From UBA9676 sp035532275 (lineage in GTDB: Bacteria > Actinomycetota > Actinomycetes > Streptosporangiales > Streptosporangiaceae), in contig DATKRG010000203.1 in the NCBI GenBank assembly GCA_035532275.1, positions 12,655-76,654 of the forward strand: DNA of 64,000 bases. Reading direction: 5' to 3'. How positions within the stretch are numbered: position 1 is the first letter of the stretch; every line of letters begins with the position of its first letter. Position numbers and translations under genes: made by a program. Shown here piece by piece: positions 61,304 through 64,000 of this stretch. The notes beneath the pieces are model-generated. The model worked only from the letters and a program-made list of their open reading frames with translations. It did not search any database and was not told where the DNA came from.

Positions 61304-61494
61304 CGTTCGGGAACTCCGCTCAAGCATGGCGTGGTTGCCGCTGACCGCAAGGTCCCTGCCCACGACGGTGGCGGTGCCTTGCTTTGTCGGCTGCCACGTC
61401 GTCCCCCTGGCGGCGGTGAGTCGGCCCTCCAGCCGCGGCCGGCGAATGTTTCGACCGGATGTCGCCCAGATGACCGCTGTGTACGGTGGCTCAT

Positions 61495-61508
61495 TGTTAG
61501 CGCTAACT
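61495..61508. promoter_or_regulatory. LacI-type operator upstream of araA
   Basis: TGTTAGCGCTAACT, the most symmetrical of the five sites. It lies in the araA-lacI divergent region. Confidence 0.8.
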
Positions 61509-61594
61509 TGTCCTGTCGTCAAGACCTCGAGGACTTGCATGCACTGTCAGATCTAGGTTTAGTTGAGCGCCTGGCATCTGTTGACCGTCGTAGT

Positions 61595-61608
61595 TGTTAG
61601 CGCTCATA
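61595..61608. promoter_or_regulatory. LacI-type operator in the regulator promoter
   Basis: TGTTAGCGCTCATA, exactly 100 bp from the araA-side operator. Suggests autoregulation and possibly looping. Confidence 0.75.
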
Positions 61609-61794
61609 ATTGCTGTCCAGCAACGCTGTCCGGGCGCAGCGAAGTCGGGCTGCTCCGTCCAGGCCGGTGAGCGGGAACTGGCGGATCGTCACGGCACCCG
61701 CGGTCGCGGCCGTGGCTGGCTGCCCAAGAGAGCGGTCGTCCGAGCGGCCGGGCTACATTGATGTGCAGCTACATCAGCCGAACCCGGCAGTCAA

Positions 61795-62820
61795 GTGAGG
61801 ACGTACGTGGTCAAACCCGTCCGCGAGCCAGCGATGACGGACGTTGCCAAGCTGGCCGGCGTCTCGCACCAGACCGTTTCGCGGGTACTCAACGACCACC
61901 CCAACGTCCGGGAACAGACCCGCGCGCGAGTGCGGGCGGCGATTACCGAACTGGGCTACCGCCCCAACCGGGCCGCCCGCGTGCTCGCCACCGGGACATC
62001 CCAGGTCATCGGCTTCGTCTCCCGCACCTCGACCCTCTACGGCCCGGCGGCAACACTCACCGCCTTGGCCGAGGAGGCGCTGCAGCACGGATTCGCTGTC
62101 AACGTCGAGAGTGTCCGCACGCTCGATCGCCGGCCGGTCGCGGAGGCGATCAGCCGCCTTCGGGACCAGCGAGTCGCGGGCCTGGTGGTCATCGCGCCGG
62201 TCGAGTCCGCCAACGACGCGCTGGACGACCTGCCCGACGACATCCCGCTGGTCAACGTCGACGGCGACCCGCGACGGCCGATCGAACTGGTGACCGTGGA
62301 CCAGGAGGCTGGAGCATACGCGGCCACCACCCATCTGCTGGCAGCCGGGCACCGCACGGTGTGGCACGTGTCCGGGCCCAACGACTGGTTCGACAGCCAG
62401 GGGCGCGTCACCGGGTGGCAGCGAGCCCTGACCGAGGCGGGCGCGGAAGTCCCACCGCTCATGCCAGCCGACTGGTCCGCAGCCTCCGGCTACCGCACCG
62501 GCCAGATCCTGGCCCGGATGAACGACGTGACCGCCGTGTTCGCCGCCAATGACCACCTCGCCCTGGGCATTCTGCGGGCGCTGCACGAATGTGGCCGGCG
62601 AGTACCGGAGGACATCAGCCTGGTCGGTTTCGACGACGTGCCTGAGGCGGGGTACTTCATCCCCCCGCTGACCACGATCCGGCCGGACTTCGAAGCGGTC
62701 GCCAGAGCCAGCCTCGAGCTGCTGCTGGCTCAGATCCGCACAGGCCGCCGCCTCGGCGACAGAAGGATGCTCACACCGACACTGGTCAGCCGCGACAGTG
62801 TGGCCCCTCCACATTCCTGA
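61795..62820 (+). CDS. LacI-family regulator of the arabinose regulon
   Basis: 341 residues from GTG 61795 (ATG 61834 also possible). HTH: MTDVAKLAGVSHQTVSRVLN with the hinge helix NRAARVLATG. Sugar-binding domain: VIGFVSRTSTLYGPAATLTA, ALDDLPDDIPLVNVDG, VTAVFAANDHLALGILRALH and SLVGFDDVPEAGYF. Divergent from araA and flanked by its own putative operators. Induction by arabinose (or a pathway sugar) is inferred. Confidence 0.93.
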   Translation: MRTYVVKPVREPAMTDVAKLAGVSHQTVSRVLNDHPNVREQTRARVRAAITELGYRPNRAARVLATGTSQVIGFVSRTSTLYGPAATLTALAEEALQHGFAVNVESVRTLDRRPVAEAISRLRDQRVAGLVVIAPVESANDALDDLPDDIPLVNVDGDPRRPIELVTVDQEAGAYAATTHLLAAGHRTVWHVSGPNDWFDSQGRVTGWQRALTEAGAEVPPLMPADWSAASGYRTGQILARMNDVTAVFAANDHLALGILRALHECGRRVPEDISLVGFDDVPEAGYFIPPLTTIRPDFEAVARASLELLLAQIRTGRRLGDRRMLTPTLVSRDSVAPPHS

Positions 62821-62845
62821 TCCGCATCACCGGGCTCCTGCGCTG

Positions 62846-62886
62846 CTGGCCCGGCGCCCCGAGAAGGGCTTTGAGCGCCGGGCCAG
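62846..62886. terminator. Bidirectional terminator after the LacI gene
   Basis: CTGGCCCGGCGC (62846-62857) pairs perfectly with GCGCCGGGCCAG (62875-62886), loop 17 nt, between the convergent LacI and ABC binding-protein genes. Confidence 0.75.
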
Positions 62887-62958
62887 CCGCGGCCAGCCGC
62901 GCCACCCGGCCGGAGCCCTGATCGCGGCCGGAGTTAATGGCGGCGCTTTGGCCGCTGG

Positions 62959-64000
62959 TTACGGATTGGTGGGCTGAAGCTTGGCCGTGAGCTGCACGGC
63001 GGGGTTCGCCGAATTGTCCACGACTTGCAGCTCAAAGGGGAACTTGCCGGTTCCTTTCTGCCACTGCGCACCGACGGGCTTGATGATGCCCACCCCCGGC
63101 GCCGGGCCACCTGCGAAGTTCAGGCCCCCGCACATGCCGCTGTAGCTCACGTTGTGCAGTGCGTGGGCGAGGGCAGCCTTGTCGTGCGGGTCGCCGACCG
63201 CGGTGAACGCCTCCCTGGCCACCTCGAACAGGCTGTAGGTCGACCCGATCGACTGCACCCACTGGTTGCCGGTCTGCGACTGGAAGGCGTCCGCCAGCGC
63301 CTTCGCGCTCTGGCCGTCCAGCGACGACTTGTAGGGCATGTACGGGCCCCACCAGGAGTCGGTGGCGATGTTGTTGACCAGCGGCCCGAGTGCGGCCGTG
63401 TCGGCCGGGAACAGCAGCACCTTGGCCACGGTCGCCAGCTTCGGCTTCCAGCCCTGCTGGGCTGCCTGCTTCCAGAACGTGTTGAAGTCCGGCGGGATCG
63501 GGCAGTTGGAGTAGATCTCGCTGTTCGTGGACTTGAACTTGGCGATCATCGCGGAGTAGTCGGTGGTGCCGTCGGTGTACCCGCCGCCATCCACCACGGT
63601 GTAGCCCGATGCCTTGATGAGCGGCTCGAATCCGCCGCGGAACGCGTTGCCGTCGGCGTCGTTCGGGTACATGCAGGCGACCTTCTTGTTGTTCGGGATC
63701 CGGTTCCACATCGGGATGAACGTCTCCTGGAACTCCTTCAGGCCGAAGAAGAACACCGTGCAGTACCGAAAGAGCTGGGTCGGCTTAACGGGGTTGCCGC
63801 CCAGGCCGGCATACCACGACTCCCAGGGGACCACCGTCGAAGCACAGGGCACGCCCTGGGTCTCGGCGACGACCGCGACCGGGTTGGTGGTCTCGGGGGT
63901 GGAGGTGGTCAAGAGCATGTCGACGTTGTTGTTGAGGATCAGCTGGCGTGCGACCTGCGAGGCGCGGTTGGGGTCGGACTGGCTGTCCGCGACCACGATG
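62959..64000 (-). CDS. ABC transporter substrate-binding protein, branched-chain amino acid (LivJ) type, partial
   Basis: The last ~347 residues are present; the N-terminus is beyond the right edge. Type I periplasmic-binding fold: ADSQSDPNRASQVARQLI, NNVDMLLTTSTPETTNPVA, ALLHALHNVSYSG-type C-terminal helix and the typical ending FELQVVDNSANP. The subgroup resembles HAAT/aromatic or short-chain-amide uptake proteins. Ends in a PTNP tail. Not part of the arabinose regulon: no nearby operator and convergent orientation. Confidence 0.85.
   Translation of the reverse strand, partial: IVVADSQSDPNRASQVARQLILNNNVDMLLTTSTPETTNPVAVVAETQGVPCASTVVPWESWYAGLGGNPVKPTQLFRYCTVFFFGLKEFQETFIPMWNRIPNNKKVACMYPNDADGNAFRGGFEPLIKASGYTVVDGGGYTDGTTDYSAMIAKFKSTNSEIYSNCPIPPDFNTFWKQAAQQGWKPKLATVAKVLLFPADTAALGPLVNNIATDSWWGPYMPYKSSLDGQSAKALADAFQSQTGNQWVQSIGSTYSLFEVAREAFTAVGDPHDKAALAHALHNVSYSGMCGGLNFAGGPAPGVGIIKPVGAQWQKGTGKFPFELQVVDNSANPAVQLTAKLQPTNP

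Overview
The window is high-GC DNA with GTG/ATG starts, dense 4-base start/stop overlaps (ATGA, GTGA) and gene families typical of soil Actinomycetota (filamentous, Streptosporangiales/Catenulisporales-like). The species cannot be named from sequence alone. No rRNA, tRNA or CRISPR array was seen.

Layout. (1) 1-12,660, minus strand: a defence-type operon. A 628-residue protein of unknown function and a large DEAH helicase with a DUF1998-type C-terminus lead into the jetA, jetB and jetC genes of a type II Wadjet (plasmid-restriction SMC) system; jetC runs off the left edge and jetD would lie beyond it. (2) 12.7-17.2 kb: a RelE-type toxin remnant, an alpha/beta hydrolase, a GNAT acetyltransferase, a crotonase and a TetR regulator. 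(3) 17.2-25.3 kb: a translationally coupled acyl-CoA degradation operon (ferredoxin, two acyl-CoA dehydrogenases, two thiolase-fold proteins lacking the catalytic Cys, a frameshifted DUF35 partner, SDR, FAD monooxygenase). It starts at a scar where an acyl-CoA ligase tail and a P450 tail meet. (4) 25.6-29.3 kb: an OmpR-type two-component system divergent from a sedolisin-like lipoprotein peptidase, with a 43-bp palindrome between them. (5) 29.4-31.4 kb: insertion-sequence debris (IS630 tail, SNF2-helicase shard, ISAs1 remnant holding a 234-bp element with inverted ends).

(6) 31.5-45.3 kb: a visibly more A/T-containing catabolic island: XRE-cupin regulator, M24 peptidase-fold protein, ribose-type ABC importer, SDR, TIM-barrel isomerase, two zinc-type dehydrogenases, an LVIVD-repeat protein and a cupin. 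This looks like uptake and oxidation of a sugar or polyol, probably acquired by transfer. It ends at a chimeric 3-hydroxyisobutyrate-dehydrogenase/RelE ORF. (7) 45.9-51.4 kb: a PaaG-like crotonase, a DUF6629 membrane protein, a YidC-like insertase with a DUF6412 partner, and a P450-ferredoxin pair.

(8) 51.4-62.8 kb: a complete L-arabinose module. Secreted GH54 arabinofuranosidase releases arabinose, an ABC importer takes it up, and AraA, AraB and AraD convert it to xylulose-5-phosphate. A LacI-family regulator lies at the end, and five near-identical palindromes (TGTTAGCGCTMACA type) sit in front of the araB, GH54, araA and regulator genes, defining the regulon. (9) The right edge holds the C-terminal part of a branched-chain-amino-acid-type ABC binding protein.
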